A stretch of DNA of 64,000 nt. It comes from Ceratotherium simum simum. Lineage: Eukaryota; Chordata; Mammalia; Perissodactyla; Rhinocerotidae. Of the stretch, positions 11,215-22,639 are shown piece after piece. The position numbers and the translations under genes are program-made. The stretch lies in NCBI RefSeq assembly GCF_000283155.1, contig NW_004454229.1:7888534-7952533 (forward strand). Reading direction: 5' to 3'. The notes below the pieces were generated by a model. That model searched no databases and was not told the DNA's origin. It saw nothing but the letters and a program-made list of their open reading frames with translations. Position 1 is the first letter of the stretch; every line of letters starts with the position of its first letter.

Positions 11215-11480
11215 CTGTGTCATAGTTGGAAGAGAACTCTTGCCCTCGTGGAGCATGAACACTGGCAGATGAGACAGATACACAATAAATAAATGTAAAA
11301 CTATGTCTTGGATATGTACTATAGAGAAATGTATCCATAGACATGTTTAATCTGGGCTGGTGGAGGATCTCTGAGGAAGTGAGGACTAAGAGGTCTTCCG
11401 GGTGAGTGGGTATTAACTAGGCAAACCAAGTCAAATCGTGGGGTGGGAGATATCCTGCCAAGAGCATAAGGAGTTAGGAG
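11215..11480 (-). repeat. L2 LINE fragment
   Basis: Antisense L2: 'gccctcgtggagcatgaaca', 'gagacagatacacaataaataaatg', 'gaggatctctgaggaagtga' and onward. This order is characteristic of the L2 region upstream of its 3' end. Confidence 0.6.
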
Positions 11481-13014
11481 ATTTGGTTATGGGCAGTGGC
11501 AGAGACAATGCTCTCTGCAGTGTTTTTTATCCCTCCACACCCATGTCCCTCCAAATAAGTTTTAGATTGTTGCTACTCTTGCTTTTAATTATCTTTAGAC
11601 ATTTCTGTGCAGCACACTATCCTAGGCATTGCAAATGCTTGATTATTTTTATCCTGAAGTCCAAGGACTGTTACAGAATCTATGATTGCTGAGATTTCTG
11701 CTTTATGTCCCCTATTTGTTTACTTTCTGCTGGAGGTGCTAATTGACAGAAAATCTTCCAAAAGATTTTCCAAATTGTCCAAACCTGCAAAGAGGAAAGA
11801 GGTGGAACTCCCTGACTAATTGGACTTCAACTCAAAATTTTATTGCTCTAAATTAGCTGTCAGAGAAGTCAGTGACCAATAAAATGATGTGCAGATGGCT
11901 CCCACATTCAAGCTTCTTCTGCTCATGTTGCTATATGGGATTAGAATAACTGGAAAATATCAACAAACAGATCTGTGATGAGAGGCACCTGGATATCTTG
12001 GCCCCATTTTATAGTAGTGATCATCGAATGGTTCATTAGTGCGAATGTTAACAAGATTAAGCAAATGTTTCTGCTGAATCATCTTCAGTCAAAATGATAT
12101 TGCTTTTGGCCATAGACATTACAAGTTACATAGAGCAAAGGGTAGTTATAATGTATTTTAATAATCATGTTGAAACAGTCACATTCAAAAAGTCATACTA
12201 ACCTTGTTTAAAGAATTAGGTCCACAAAAAATCGGATCCATATATTGTCATTTTGAATATAATGCTAAAAATAGCCTTAGCTCTGATTTTATAAGAAATT
12301 GATATAAAGAATGTACATAAACACATACATATAAATATCTGATAATAGGTTACTTTCCTGAGATAGTGGATACTAGTTAAAATCATCTCAAGAAAGCTGT
12401 AGTCATGGTTCCAAATTCCTTGGATAGGATTAAGATGAATGTAGTATAACCCAAATAAAATTGAGATGCCTAGTGGTTCAGCCTTATAATGATGTCACAT
12501 GAAAAACAATCAGTAAGTTATTTTTCACATTTTTAGAAGTATTTCAAAAACGTAAAAGGGAGAGATTCCACATGACATTGTCACATTTCCTAAAGTTTTC
12601 TTTTCCCATGTCTCTCTCACAGCTGTCCTGCAGTCTCCTTTCCCTTTTCCAAACTATCCAAACCTAGACTTCAGTGGCTCGTATCTTTGTAACTTACTCT
12701 CTGGATACACCAATTTCTCTTCTGTCACAAGATGCCTGCCCTCTCCAATGTAAATTACTGTGCAGGTCAGGCAGCATCTCTCAATTCTCTCCCTTACTCA
12801 TTATCCTAATTCTGCAAAATAAATGTCCAGGAATCAAGCTGGTAAAGACTGAATTTCCCTGGGAAGTATGCCTATTTGAGGGAGGAAGAGGGTGTGAAAA
12901 ATTTAATGTATAAATATCCACAGCTCCTTTGCTTTAGTCTTGTAGGTCCATCTCTTTCAGCCTATTTTACATCCCTTTGGAAAAAAGAATGAGCCTGGTT
13001 GTGCGTATAATGGT
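11481..13014. other. No recognised feature
   Basis: A/T-rich sequence without simple repeats or named families. Open frames at 11,438-11,692 and 12,674-12,913 (+) have no domain or biased codon use that would support a gene. Confidence 0.5.
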
Positions 13015-13220
13015 CCTTTGGCAATTTAATTAAGCACTGTACTAGGAGTTGGGTATACAAATATGACTGTTGGAAACAGTTTAAAAAATTTATTTGGTCA
13101 GTGGAGTCTTTTGGTAGTCATTAACTCAAGAAACAATCACTGAGCACCTAATATACGTCGGTCTTGGCGATTCTGAGATCAGGCAACCGTTGCCCGTGAG
13201 GAGTTTTCATTTCATCATGG
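13015..13220 (-). repeat. L2/MIR-type fragments (weak)
   Basis: Two short antisense phrases fit the L2 3' end: 'taagcactgtactaggagttgggtataca' near 13,032 and 'actgagcacctaatat' near 13,140 followed by 'ttgcccgtgaggag'. Too short to separate L2 from MIR. Confidence 0.3.
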
Positions 13221-13569
13221 CCCATTAAGACATCACCTTCTTTTAGGCAGTGAATCTTAGGAGCCTCGGTTTAACCTCACGCAGCAAAGACAGCAGTAAA
13301 GTCAGAAAAGGGCTGTCTGGGAAGCCTTGCTCTGTCACCTTATAAGGGCAACATGAATCCCTCTGTAACCGCACACAGGGCCTCACAGGGCCTCACTTGG
13401 CTGGTGCTCAGCCCCCTGATTGTTCCCATCTCAGAATCTCTTTGATCCTCCTTGCACATGAACCAATTCCCCTAGCTGCATAGAAGTATTCCAGCTCCCT
13501 TACATGGCTAGCTGGGTTGCCAGGAGCTAACTAGAAGACTAACTTTGGTTATATTCCTTTCACACGTGC
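13221..13569. other. No recognised feature
   Basis: Nothing recognised apart from a short direct repeat of 'agggcctcac' near 13,377-13,396. Confidence 0.45.
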
Positions 13570-13915
13570 CCACACTTATTCTATAAATATTTCTTGAGCA
13601 CCTGAGCTATCAAAAATCATTGTGGTTGATATTAGCAAAAAACAAAAATGTCGAGATTCTTGTGACTAGGGATGGCCTGATTGGGTGAATGGAGTTAGAA
13701 GGTGGGAGATTTCACACCTTATTAGATACCACAGCCAATAAGTATAAGTGCTAGGAGATATGGAAATCCAAAGTTCTATAGTCCTAAAGAGAGGTGTTTG
13801 ACCCAGGAGACAGGGAAAGGGATGGTCATTGTCAGAGAAGTCTTCTTGGAGAAGAATTCAGAAATGAGTTATGAAGGATTAGTGGGAAATTCACCAAACC
13901 AAGAGCAGGCAAAAT
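13570..13915 (-). repeat. L2 LINE 3' region
   Basis: Starts with 'taaatatttcttgagcacctgagct' (antisense L2 terminus). It continues through 'aagtgctaggagatatgg' to 'cattgtcagagaagtcttcttggagaag' and 'ggaaattcaccaaacc', which is the L2 order moving away from the 3' end. Confidence 0.6.
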
Positions 13916-14354
13916 ATGCCTGGGAGTAAGGAAAAATTGCACCTGAGAATAGTTCATGGTGAAGATTTTATTTCCCCGTCTCCCAGGTCCTGTTTTCTTT
14001 GGTCAAAATTTGCCTTGCAGCAGATTTATCACCTGGCCCCTTTTTCAGTTACATGGGCTGCCAGATCCCATGCCCTAATACGATGTTTCACCCTAGAGTA
14101 GAAATGGCAGAAGGAGCCAAGAACTCCAGGCATGGAGCTGGTCAGCCTGGCTGTCAGGTGGCAGCCCTGACATTCCCAGGGCAAGTGACTGGTTGGCCTC
14201 AGGTGGGTCCTAGGTTTGTTGGTCAAGCCTAGGAGAACAAGGTGCTGTGAGACCAGGAAGTGGGTAGTATCAAGGGATTCCGAGAGGGTTCATGCAATTT
14301 CTGTCTGATTCAACAAATCTGCTGTGACTGGACAGCAGAGAACGTCCATAAATC
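13916..14354. other. No recognised feature
   Basis: Three overlapping open frames on both strands between 13,916 and 14,232 have no recognisable domain and most likely reflect base composition. Confidence 0.45.
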
Positions 14355-14545
14355 CTTCCAGTTATTTGTTCACTTGGTTGCCAAACTGATCTTTTAAATA
14401 CCTTCTCCTGCCTCAAACCTTTTGAGTAGGTCTCCCAGGCCTAGTGCAGCCCATGCACATGGAAGTCCAGTCCTTTTGGCTTTGAGACCTACCGAATATG
14501 GCCCAAAGCTGGCCTGGCAATTAGATTTGTGGTGGAAGGAAGCGG
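14355..14545 (+). repeat. L2-like fragment (weak)
   Basis: The run 'ccaaactgatcttttaaata', 'ccttctcctgcctcaaacctttt' and 'gaatatggcccaaagctggcctggc' follows the order of sense L2. Considerable divergence, so tentative. Confidence 0.35.
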
Positions 14546-15164
14546 GCATCAGCACTCATGCTTACTGCACAACTGCTCATTCCGCTCAAGTGGATTGTGA
14601 ACTTTCCCATCAGGGCTTGCTCCATCCCCATATTCTCCATCTGTTGAATACTTCCCCTCTCTCAAAGTCCATTTCAGAAGACTGGAACAGAGTAAATCCA
14701 CGTAAACATGGTACTTTAAGAGATGAAAATAGCTCACTTTGATGAGCTAGAGAGTTATGGCTAGAAAGGGGAATAACTTGGGTGAAACGGATCCAGGTCA
14801 ATTTTCTGAAGGAATGGTCAACATATATGAAGAAACATACCTCATAACATCTTTGGAACTGAGAGACAAGCAGAAATACCGGGGCACCAGCCCGATGTGC
14901 CCAGCTCTTAGAGGAAAATCTAGGTCATAGCTATGGACAGCCTAAGGCTGAAGGGATATCTCCAGAGTGACATTTCTAGCTTGCTATGACCCATCCAAGA
15001 CACCATCAATGATTGTCTTATGTTATTCTCTCTGACCAGACCTACACTTCTCCAACCAGGCCAGGAGGTGGAGGATAGGAGGGTGGTAAGATTCTGCAGG
15101 AAAGTATTGTGAGTCCTGGGTATTAACACCCAGCATGGGCAACCAGCAGGAATGCTGCAGCAGA
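14546..15164. other. No recognised feature
   Basis: Open frames at 14,422-14,742 (+) and 14,549-14,801 (-) overlap head-on with no known protein similarity. No repeat named. Confidence 0.45.
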
Positions 15165-15285
15165 AAGTAAACAGGCCTCTTGGGTCTGATTCAGGTTCAA
15201 TATCAGCTTTACTTCTTACTAAATGATCTTAGGTCATTTACTTACCCTCTTGGGATCTCCATTTGCCAGGTAATGAAAGTGGTGT
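15165..15285 (+). repeat. MIR SINE fragment
   Basis: 'cttgggtctgattcaggttc', 'actaaatgatcttaggtcat' and 'cttaccctcttgggatctccatttgcc' match the central part of MIR in order. Confidence 0.55.
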
Positions 15286-15364
15286 CAGGTTCTTCCTCTA
15301 CATCTGTGAAAGGAAGGCAGAGGACAAGATGTTTGGATTGAGGTGCCTTGTCTTAACCCTAGGC

Positions 15365-15800
15365 TGAGATCTCTAGAAGCAGAGCCAGAGAGGATTCTTG
15401 TGAAAGTGACTTCACGAGGTAATGCCCAGAGGAGAAACCTGTATGGGAAGTGAGGGAAGCAAGATAGAGCAGGAGAAGTTCAGCAAAGATGTAATTTAAC
15501 TGAAGTCAAATCTCAGCCTTCCTTCTGTGAAGAGCACTGGAGTATGAATGGTATCACAGAGCTGTCCCATCTTGAGAGGTATTCCTGCTTCCACCCCTTT
15601 TCCCCAGCACCACATGATGGCTGTTGGTTCCAGGTGAATACTGAGTCCAGAAGTATAGTGCCCCTGCTTGCTGCTGTCATCTTGAGCTTACACTTCAGCT
15701 ACATCTTCAAGAGGTTGCTTCATTGCTCCACCAGGGCAGCAACTTCAGGGTGGTATGTCAGTGGGTCCAGCAGGCATGCACACGTGTGGATTTGACCTTC
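15365..15800 (-). repeat. Old LINE-1-type 3' end, copy 1
   Basis: Has an antisense 3' end pattern: 'agaagcagagcc', a 'gattcttgtgaaagtgac' block, 'gggaagtgagggaagc' and an 'aggagaagttcagcaaagatgt' block. The same order recurs 470 bp to the right at 15,840-16,210. Family name is from recall (L1M-type 3' UTR); another retroelement end is possible. Confidence 0.4.
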
Positions 15801-15839
15801 ACTCATGGTGCCAAGTGCCTTAGGTCAGTTTCTGTACGC

Positions 15840-16210
15840 ACTGGGATTCTTGTGCAAGGGATTTATTGAGGGAGTACTTTCAGGAGAAATCTGTAAGGAG
15901 GTGAGGGAGCAGGTCAGGGCAGGGGAAGGAGGTAAGTAGAGATGTGGTTTCAGCTGAAATCTACTCCAGCATGATTTCTAAGGGAACTCTGGGACATGAA
16001 TGGCACCATAGGATTGTCCTATCCTGAGGCAAGGGATCTGTGCTTTTGTATCCCAATAACAGTCAGTCATTGGTCTTGGGCCACCTCTGGGGACGGCATT
16101 TCCAGAGGAGGTGGTTCCCATCAGCTGAGGGCAATTTTCTGCGGAAATACACATCTATAAGCTATTAGCATCCCACACTCACATCAGCTGGGTAATGGAC
16201 ATGCTGACCC
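15840..16210 (-). repeat. Old LINE-1-type 3' end, copy 2
   Basis: Second copy of the 15,365-15,800 pattern. It starts with 'gggattcttgtgcaagggatttattgaggg', then 'ggaggtgagggagcaggtcagggcaggggaagg', here in outline. Both copies share an 'aactctgggacatgaatgg' or 'gcactggagtatgaatgg' block and a 'gtcctatcctgag' type block. This is better preserved than copy 1. Confidence 0.5.
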
Positions 16211-16414
16211 AGGAAAGAAGATCTGGGTAAGACCCTAACTGTCGACTCCACCATATCTTGTAACCCTCCCATGAAGGTTTTGGATTACCTTGAGAGGATT
16301 GTCATGGTCATTAAGCTTGAAAGTACCCCACCCCAACTTCCAAATCTGGAAAATCTAGCCAGCTGTTAGATTAGAATATCTCAATTCCTTCACTGCAACT
16401 TCAGTCCATCTAGT

Positions 16415-16510
16415 GAACATATTTGTTAAATCCTGACTATGGCAGACATCATGCTATGCTTTGGGGATAAATAAATCAAACGATCTTGTTCTTATAAGCA
16501 CTCTATTCCC
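16415..16510 (-). repeat. L2 LINE 3' terminus
   Basis: 'gtgaacatatttgttaaatcctgactatgg' followed by 'catcatgctatgctttggggata' is a decayed antisense L2 terminus. Confidence 0.5.
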
Positions 16511-16834
16511 AGCATTTTATAGATAGCATTATCTAAGATTTTTTACAGCAACTCAAGCCCCACAGTCTACTGTAGTCACAAAACCATTCATCAGGATAGG
16601 GTATTAAGTCTCTTATAGCCACCAGATGTTTCTGTATTCCTATCTATGATGTCTTCCTCTATCAGCTTCCTAATCTGATTATTCTGGATGATCTGACTTC
16701 TCTGCCAAGGCTACTTCTGGTGACGAAGTCAGCACAAGTAGTCAGGACAGTGGCTTACATTTTGGGGGCACTTAAAGCATGTTAAGTACTTAAAATGATA
16801 CACAGTTTTCATCAGTTTTAGAAACTACCATATA

Positions 16835-17005
16835 ATGAAGTTTCTTAAAGTATGGCCCACTTCAAATACCCAGGAGTACTTTTTATAACACAGGGTTTTG
16901 GGTCCTGTTCCAGAATTACTTAGAATCTATAGGGCTGAAGAATCTGCATTTTTAAGCACTCCCTGAAATTATGCATACAAGTGCAAGAATCACTTACCTG
17001 AAAGT
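16835..17005 (+). mobile_element. MER5A-like hAT nonautonomous element
   Basis: The order 'cttaaagtatggcccact', 'ttttgggtcctgttcc', 'gaatctgcatttttaagcac' and 'aagtgcaagaatcactta' follows MER5A. Inverted termini are eroded. Non-coding. Confidence 0.65.
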
Positions 17006-17106
17006 AAATAATTTGTACCTCTCCTTTTGGTGACAGTTAAGGAAATGGATTTGGGGGCTCCCTAAATCACACTGCTAAGAGATACTAGGGCCAGGACCCA
17101 TGCCCT

Positions 17107-17350
17107 TAATCTTTAGGGCAGGCTCTCTCAACCTCACACCATTGACAGTTTGGACCAGATAATTCTTTGTTGTGGGGGCTGTCCTGTGCATTGTAGGATG
17201 TTTAGCAGCATCTCTGGGCTCTATTCACCAGATGCCAGTAACATACCCTCAAGTAGTGAAAACCAAAAGTCTCTCCAGCCATTGCCAGATGTCCCCTGGG
17301 GAGCAAAATTGCTACCCCTACTGTGGTTGAGAACCACTGCTCTAAGGTAT
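17107..17350 (+). mobile_element. hAT-type MER element with inverted ends
   Basis: The left end (ctctctcaacct) and right end (ggttgagaaccactgct) are inverted relatives, as in hAT nonautonomous elements. Internal blocks 'gataattctttgttgtgggg', 'cattgtaggatgtttagcag' and 'gccattgccagatgtcccct' are well kept and belong to a common placental MER family whose exact name I am not sure of. Confidence 0.75.
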
Positions 17351-17369
17351 GGTATTTCACAAGCAATAA

Positions 17370-17470
17370 TTATGCCAAAGGTTTTTAGATCAGATGGACT
17401 TGTGTTGGAACCCTGGCCTCACCACTTATTGGTTGTATGATCTTAAGGAAGCAATTTAGCTCGAAAAATC
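17370..17470 (+). repeat. MIR SINE fragment
   Basis: 'gatcagatggacttgtgttggaaccctggcctcaccacttatt', in outline, then 'tgtatgatcttaaggaagcaattta', is the start and middle of MIR. Confidence 0.65.
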
Positions 17471-17819
17471 TTTACCACCACCTTATGAAACAAGTAGCCG
17501 GAACACAAAGTCAAAGCTTCACGGTGGTAGGTTGTACCTCCCACAATGGTCTCATCGGATTCCTACCCCCCTGCAGGCCGCAGCGAAGAAGCACACCACC
17601 TAAGACAAGACCGATTGCTTGCTATGCTGAGATTGTTTCAAGACAAGTCCAAGAGGGTCCCATCCCCTTGTTAAACCAGGTTTTACTGCCCGTATAACCC
17701 TCATAAATATAAATATTGAGTCGGCATGTCTAGTATTAATATTTCCTCTAAAATAAAATGGAAATAGAATGAGACAGACATTGTCAGTGTCTGCCATTAT
17801 CCCTCAGAACTGACTGTTT
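17471..17819. other. No recognised feature
   Basis: Nothing recognised. The 86-codon open frame at 17,437-17,697 (+) starts inside MIR sequence and is not supported. Confidence 0.45.
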
Positions 17820-18205
17820 TATTGTGCTCCAGTCAGCTTCCAGCATCTACATCTCTGCTATTTCCAGAAAGCTCCTCTGCTGCCACATGCATGGCATGCT
17901 GGACGTGCTAGAGACTGACCACCACCCAGAAGCCATCCTTGCCCAGCAATGGCTGAGAGTGAGGATAGAAAACCCCAGCTCCCTGGCCTCAGTTGGGATA
18001 ATCCCGAAGGGTGTGTGCTATACACTTCTGAGATTGAGCTCCAGCTGCCCGTGGTGGCAGCTAGCTTAGTACATCCATTATCAACTGCATCCCCTGTATC
18101 ATTTCATTCTTCTGCCTGTGTTCCCTGCACCTCCCAAATAAACCACTTGCATCGAATCTTTGTCTCATGGCCTGTGTCTGGGGGAGACCAAACTAAGATG
18201 CTGAG
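17820..18205 (+). repeat. LINE-1-type 3' end
   Basis: Ends with 'cacctcccaaataaaccacttgcat', then 'aatctttgtctcatggcctgtgtctgggggagacc', here in outline. This is the polyadenylation region and terminus of an old L1M-type 3' UTR. The AATAAA lies near 18,138. No ORF2 sequence is attached. Confidence 0.55.
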
Positions 18206-19435
18206 TCTCAAAAAAGCTAACATTTGTAAAGCATCTAGTTCATTGTCCTTCAGCTCCCCCCAGTAGCCAAGTTAACTTCTCCTGGGGGAAAGGCTCTTCA
18301 ATTAACTAAGATGTGTGCAGTCATACTCCTTCTATTGACGCTATACCAAATTTAGCTGTAAGGCAGGAATGCCAGCAGAGGAAAGATAATACGTACTTTG
18401 AACACTCTGCATTTCATGTGCACCTGACCGTGCCTTCGTGTCAGTTCTTAGCGAGAAGGTAGTGTATTAGGGAAGGCAGTTGAGCCTTGACAATGTTGCT
18501 GTCTCTCCATCCCACTGAGGTGGTCAGAGCCCAGCAAGCCTCTGGAAGCTTTTCACCATTAATTGCCATTGTGCAGCCTAGAAAGAACATGACACTCTCC
18601 CAAGATCAAGATCCGTGGATTTTATTAAGTCTTCACCAACTGTTTTATATTTCATCAGCCTAAACACAGAAAAGACTTTTTCAAACAGATGGATTGTATC
18701 AGATTCTGTAAACATTGTAATTGTTTGGCAGGATTACTGCTTATGTTGAAAAATGTACTTTGCAAGAATACACACAGAGACGACACATATTCCCCCAGTA
18801 CACACAGTGACACAGTTTATGCTGTAAACAAGGCCCCATCATCTGCCTTCTGTACAGTGCTCATTAACTTACCAAATGCAGAATTAAACAGCAATTATCT
18901 CCAGCATCTCAGACTGCTGTTTCTGCCATTTTGCTGTTTCACGGGAGCTTGAGAAATGAAATAAAGCACATCCCTTGTCCTTTTCTTCCCAGCATATTCA
19001 CATAGAGACCCTGGAGGGCAGCCATGTGACAGTGTTATAACGAAATCAGCCCTTTTAATTAGGTATGAGCAGAGCAGATATTTTAGTTTGCTAAAAGATA
19101 AGCATCCTGTAGTTTAGGTGGTTTCACAGTCATTGCCCAAGTTTATAAAGATGCTGGGGTAGCTTGTAGGACCTATTCTCAGATGGTTGTTCTGGGAATG
19201 AATCAGAAGGCTTGGGAAAGAATCATCTTAACTTACATAATTTCATCAGCCTCCCATTTTTATAGAGTACTTTATTGCTAAAATCAAGGAGAGAAGAAAT
19301 GGCAAGTAAATCAATCTCAGGCGTGCTGCCAGGAGGAAGACAGGCAAACCTAGATCCATGGAAAGTTCAAGGCTGAAGGAAGAGCTTTCCACCCGAGACT
19401 TCATCAGAGCATTTGTGGGTTTGTCATGTTGATAA
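18206..19435. other. No recognised feature
   Basis: Unique-looking sequence. The 87-codon open frame at 18,689-18,952 (+) has no recognised domain. No simple repeats. Confidence 0.5.
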
Positions 19436-19439
19436 TTTA

Positions 19440-19620
19440 CGCTTCCTCTGCGCCAGGCACTGGGCTAAGCAAGTCACTCCTTAGCTTGAGGCTTAAATGA
19501 CTTTCAAATGAGAGAATTAAGGCTCAGGGGTCTTTGATAACTTGCCCTAGGTGACTGCAGTCAGACCTGGATTCATACTTAGTTTTGCTCAAGTTCCAGC
19601 CTCTGAACCCACGCTGAGAC
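19440..19620 (-). repeat. MIR SINE
   Basis: Antisense MIR: 'tctgcgccaggcactgggctaagc', 'gagagaattaaggctcaggg', 'gataacttgccctaggtgactgcag' and 'cagacctggattcatact' in the usual order. Confidence 0.7.
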
Positions 19621-20269
19621 AGATTGTTCACGTTTCTAAACCTATTTTTGACAAGTCTTCAAAGAGATCCCTGATGTTTTTAAAACTTATGTAGCCCACT
19701 GAAAAGAAATTGTTTTCTTTTCCCTGAATACTCAAAATTGAAGTATGGAGAAGAGGCAAGTTCCTAAATGATCGAGGTTGGGAGAAAAACAAAAGATCAG
19801 GTTGGTTAAAAGTCACCTTAAAATATTTTCTTTAAAAAGTTCTCTCAATTCTGGAAGAGTTCGGTGCCAAACTTTGTGGCGGAATGTTTTTTGTTCTTCC
19901 AAAGATTAACTTGTAATTATTATATACAATATTGCTTTGGCCTTTTCTGATTCCAAAAAAAAAAAAAAATTCCAATTCTAAAGTTCAAAGTAAAAAATAA
20001 AGATAGAAAAAGCACAAAGAAAAAAATTCAGTCCAAAGTAATCACTACCAATTTAAGACATTTTACTGAATTATAACATATATTGGAAGGTACAAAAATT
20101 ATAAGTTACAGCTTAGTGAAGTAAAGCAACATGAAAATCTTTGTGTAACTACATCTCTCACATAGTTTAAGAGTCATTACCAGCAGCCCAGAAGATCCCC
20201 TCATGCCCTCTATAGATCACAACCCTCTTCTTTCCATCTTATAGAATCTTGATTTCTAAACTATTGAGT
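19621..20269. other. No recognised feature
   Basis: A/T-rich, with an A run near 19,956-19,969. No source element for the run is visible. Confidence 0.45.
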
Positions 20270-20670
20270 TTTGCCTGAGTCTCAGTTTTGTGTAAAGACA
20301 TTTTTTGCTCAACATTGCTTGATTGTTTCATGTAGCTATAGTTCATTTTCATTGTCGTATAGTATTCCATTATGTTAGGTTAACAGATTTAGCAAATAAA
20401 AACTCAAGATACCCAGTTAAATTTGAATTTCAGGTAAATAATTTTTAGTTATAAATATGTCCCATGCACTATTTGCAATATATTTAAACTTAAAATACAG
20501 GATGCCCATTTAAATTTAAATTTCCGGTAACTAATATTTTATCTGGCAATTCAAATTTTGTGACAAAATTTTTCTAATACTCTACTTTTGGATTGTTTCA
20601 GCTTTGGGCTATTGCATATGTGCTGCTGAGAGCCATTCTTATACATGTCTTTTCATTGTTAAGACTTTAA
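20270..20670 (-). repeat. LINE-1 fragment interrupted by another repeat
   Basis: Antisense L1 reads from 'catgtagctatagttcattttc' to 'tatagtattccattatgtt', breaks, and resumes at 'ggattgtttcagctttgggctattgcat' and 'attcttatacatgtcttttc'. The gap at about 20,378-20,580 holds a separate A/T-rich block with two related phrases (cagttaaatttgaatttcag and catttaaatttaaatttccg), probably an old inserted element that I cannot name. Confidence 0.55.
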
Positions 20671-21719
20671 CAAAGACTTTATTATATGAATATATGATTT
20701 AAACAAAAATGCAATCATATTACAGTCTCAAAATTTTGCATGTTCTGAATATTAAATATTTTTATTGGGTATGTAGTTTTCCCTTCGGTGATTACGGTGA
20801 AATTACAGAAAAATTAACAATTTCCATTTTGTTGTTATTTAGATACTCAATTCACAGTTCTAGAGACCTGCTCTGCCGAGTTTAAAGAACACTAGAAAAG
20901 TAAACAAAATGAAGAGATAGTTGTAGAACAAGCAAAATAGGCGCACTTGAGATTTGCCTCAGGCTCTTTTCTAGAGAACATAAGCTAACACATCACTGGA
21001 CGTACAGTCCCCAAAAAGCAGAATGGAGAGAAAGAGAAGTGGGGAAAAAAGAAAGGAAAACAATTAAAGGTGGGGCATTACTGAGCTGGCCATAGCTTCG
21101 AGAAAACTTTACAGTGGGTTGCTTAATCACAGGAGAGGTCCCTAGAGAGGCATAGATGTAGACCCACTGAGTCTGATTGAGGAGCTGTAGAAGAATACAA
21201 GCAATTCATCTTTACAGTGTGCCTGTGGGGGTGGTAACACTTCCAGGTTTGACTAATCCAGCCCCACTGTTAGGACACTGGGGAAGCCAGATTCTCTGTG
21301 GGCACAATCTAGCCAGACCTGGGCACTGGAGCTGCTCTAAGCCCCCACAGGAAGGTGATGGAAGTCTTGCAGGATGCCATTTCTTGCCTGAGGGGAAAGG
21401 AGAGACAATCAACTAATGATAGAAGGTGAGGCAATGGTTGTGCTGACCCGGCTTTGCAGTTATGGATGGGCAAAGTTGTCACTATAGCTGACCTGGCCTA
21501 GAGGCGAAACAGGCTTCCAGGGCTCAGGGGGCCGGAGGTGACTGAGCCCATCTAAATGGGCTACATCCAGCTAAATCCAGGAAGAGAGTGTTAGCTGAGG
21601 AGTGCAACTCAGACTTTCAAGGGGAACACAGAATGGATAGAAAACATGGTAAACCAAATCCCAACTGTGGCCATATGAACAGTCACCCAAATAAGAAACC
21701 TAGCCTCTGTTTATATTTC
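20671..21719. other. No recognised feature
   Basis: Opposed open frames at 21,177-21,416 (+) and 21,212-21,412 (-) cover the same GC-richer stretch and have no known similarity. The left 150 bp could be more L1, unproven. Confidence 0.45.
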
Positions 21720-22000
21720 TCCGCTTTCATATAATTTTTCCCAACATTTTATTATGAGATTGATATACATATAGAAAAGGTAAAAGAATGATGCAAACAC
21801 TCATACGTCTACAACCTAAATTCTACAATATTTTCTTTATCATTTAACCATTAATTCAACATTTAATGCATTTCAAGTTAACTTTCAGAATCAGATATTT
21901 TACCCCTGAACACTTTACCATGTAAATTATCAAAAAGAATTCAATATTTTAGTTTTAGTTAAAATTTACATGCAGTTGTGAAAATGAATAAAGGAAAGAT
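21720..22000 (-). repeat. LINE-1 3' UTR fragment
   Basis: 'cccaacattttattatgaga', 'tacatatagaaaaggtaaaagaatgatg' and 'cctaaattctacaatatttt', then 'aatgcatttcaagttaactttcag', follow an antisense L1M-type 3' region. The ERE SINE at 22,001 sits against its right side. Confidence 0.55.
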
Positions 22001-22252
22001 TTTATTTTATTTTTTTTGTGAGGAAGATGGGCCCTGAGCTAACATCTGCCAATCCTCCTCTTTTTGCTGAGGAAGACTGGCCCTGGGCTAACATCTGTGC
22101 CCATCTTCCTCTACTTTATTATGGGACGCCGCCACAGCATGTCTTGACAAGCGGTGCGTCTGTGCTCACCCGGGATCTGAACCAGTGAACCCCGGGCCGC
22201 CCTGCCGCAGCAGACTGCGCGCACTTAACCGCTTGCGCCACCGGGCCAGCCC
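22001..22252 (-). mobile_element. ERE SINE, minus strand (long-tail type)
   Basis: Reverse complement of the long-tail ERE form. The T-rich end is at 22,001-22,017, then 'gaggaagatgggccctgagctaacatctgcc' (shown in outline), and the tRNA head ends in 'gcttgcgccaccgggccagcccc'. 'aggaaag' flanks both sides (about 21,992 and 22,254), a probable short target-site duplication. Confidence 0.92.
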
Positions 22253-22261
22253 CAGGAAAGC

Positions 22262-22630
22262 TGATTTTAAATGGAGTCAGGAAGCCATGAAGAGAGCTCT
22301 CGCATGTATCACTTGTCTCAACCTACACAGCCAGCAGGAAGGAGGAAGATTTCCACATTCCTCAGCAACAGCAATCTGCCCACTACCTGCTGCCAACGTG
22401 AAACCACAACAGCCCTGAACTCTTCTTATCCTCTAATGAACTTTTGTTCAAAACAACCCTCCTCAATTTCTTCCCAGAACTTAATAAAAGCTGGCCTCCT
22501 CTCTGTCTCTACAGACTTGCCTGTGGTTCACCATCGTTTGCTTGTCCTGAATGGCAATTCCTCTGCTATTCCCGAACAAACTCATCTTTGCTTAATAATT
22601 GCCATTAGTTTAAGGTCAACACAGTGACAT
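22262..22630 (+). repeat. Solo-LTR-like sequence
   Basis: An LTR-like 3' half: an AATAAA at 22,493-22,498, then 'ggcctcctctctgtctctac', 'acttgcctgtggttcaccat', 'tgtcctgaatggcaattcctctgctattcccgaac' in outline. This order is common in endogenous retrovirus LTRs. The 5' boundary is a guess and no target-site duplication was found. The open frames here are not supported as genes. Confidence 0.45.
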
Positions 22631-22639
22631 ACAAACTTG

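Noticed and set aside
14422..14801. Opposed open frames of about 60-106 codons
   Set aside because: Overlap on both strands with no domain or start context; chance in a GC-moderate region.
22271..22627. 118-codon open frame (+)
   Set aside because: Coincides with an LTR-like sequence containing polyadenylation signals; no protein similarity.
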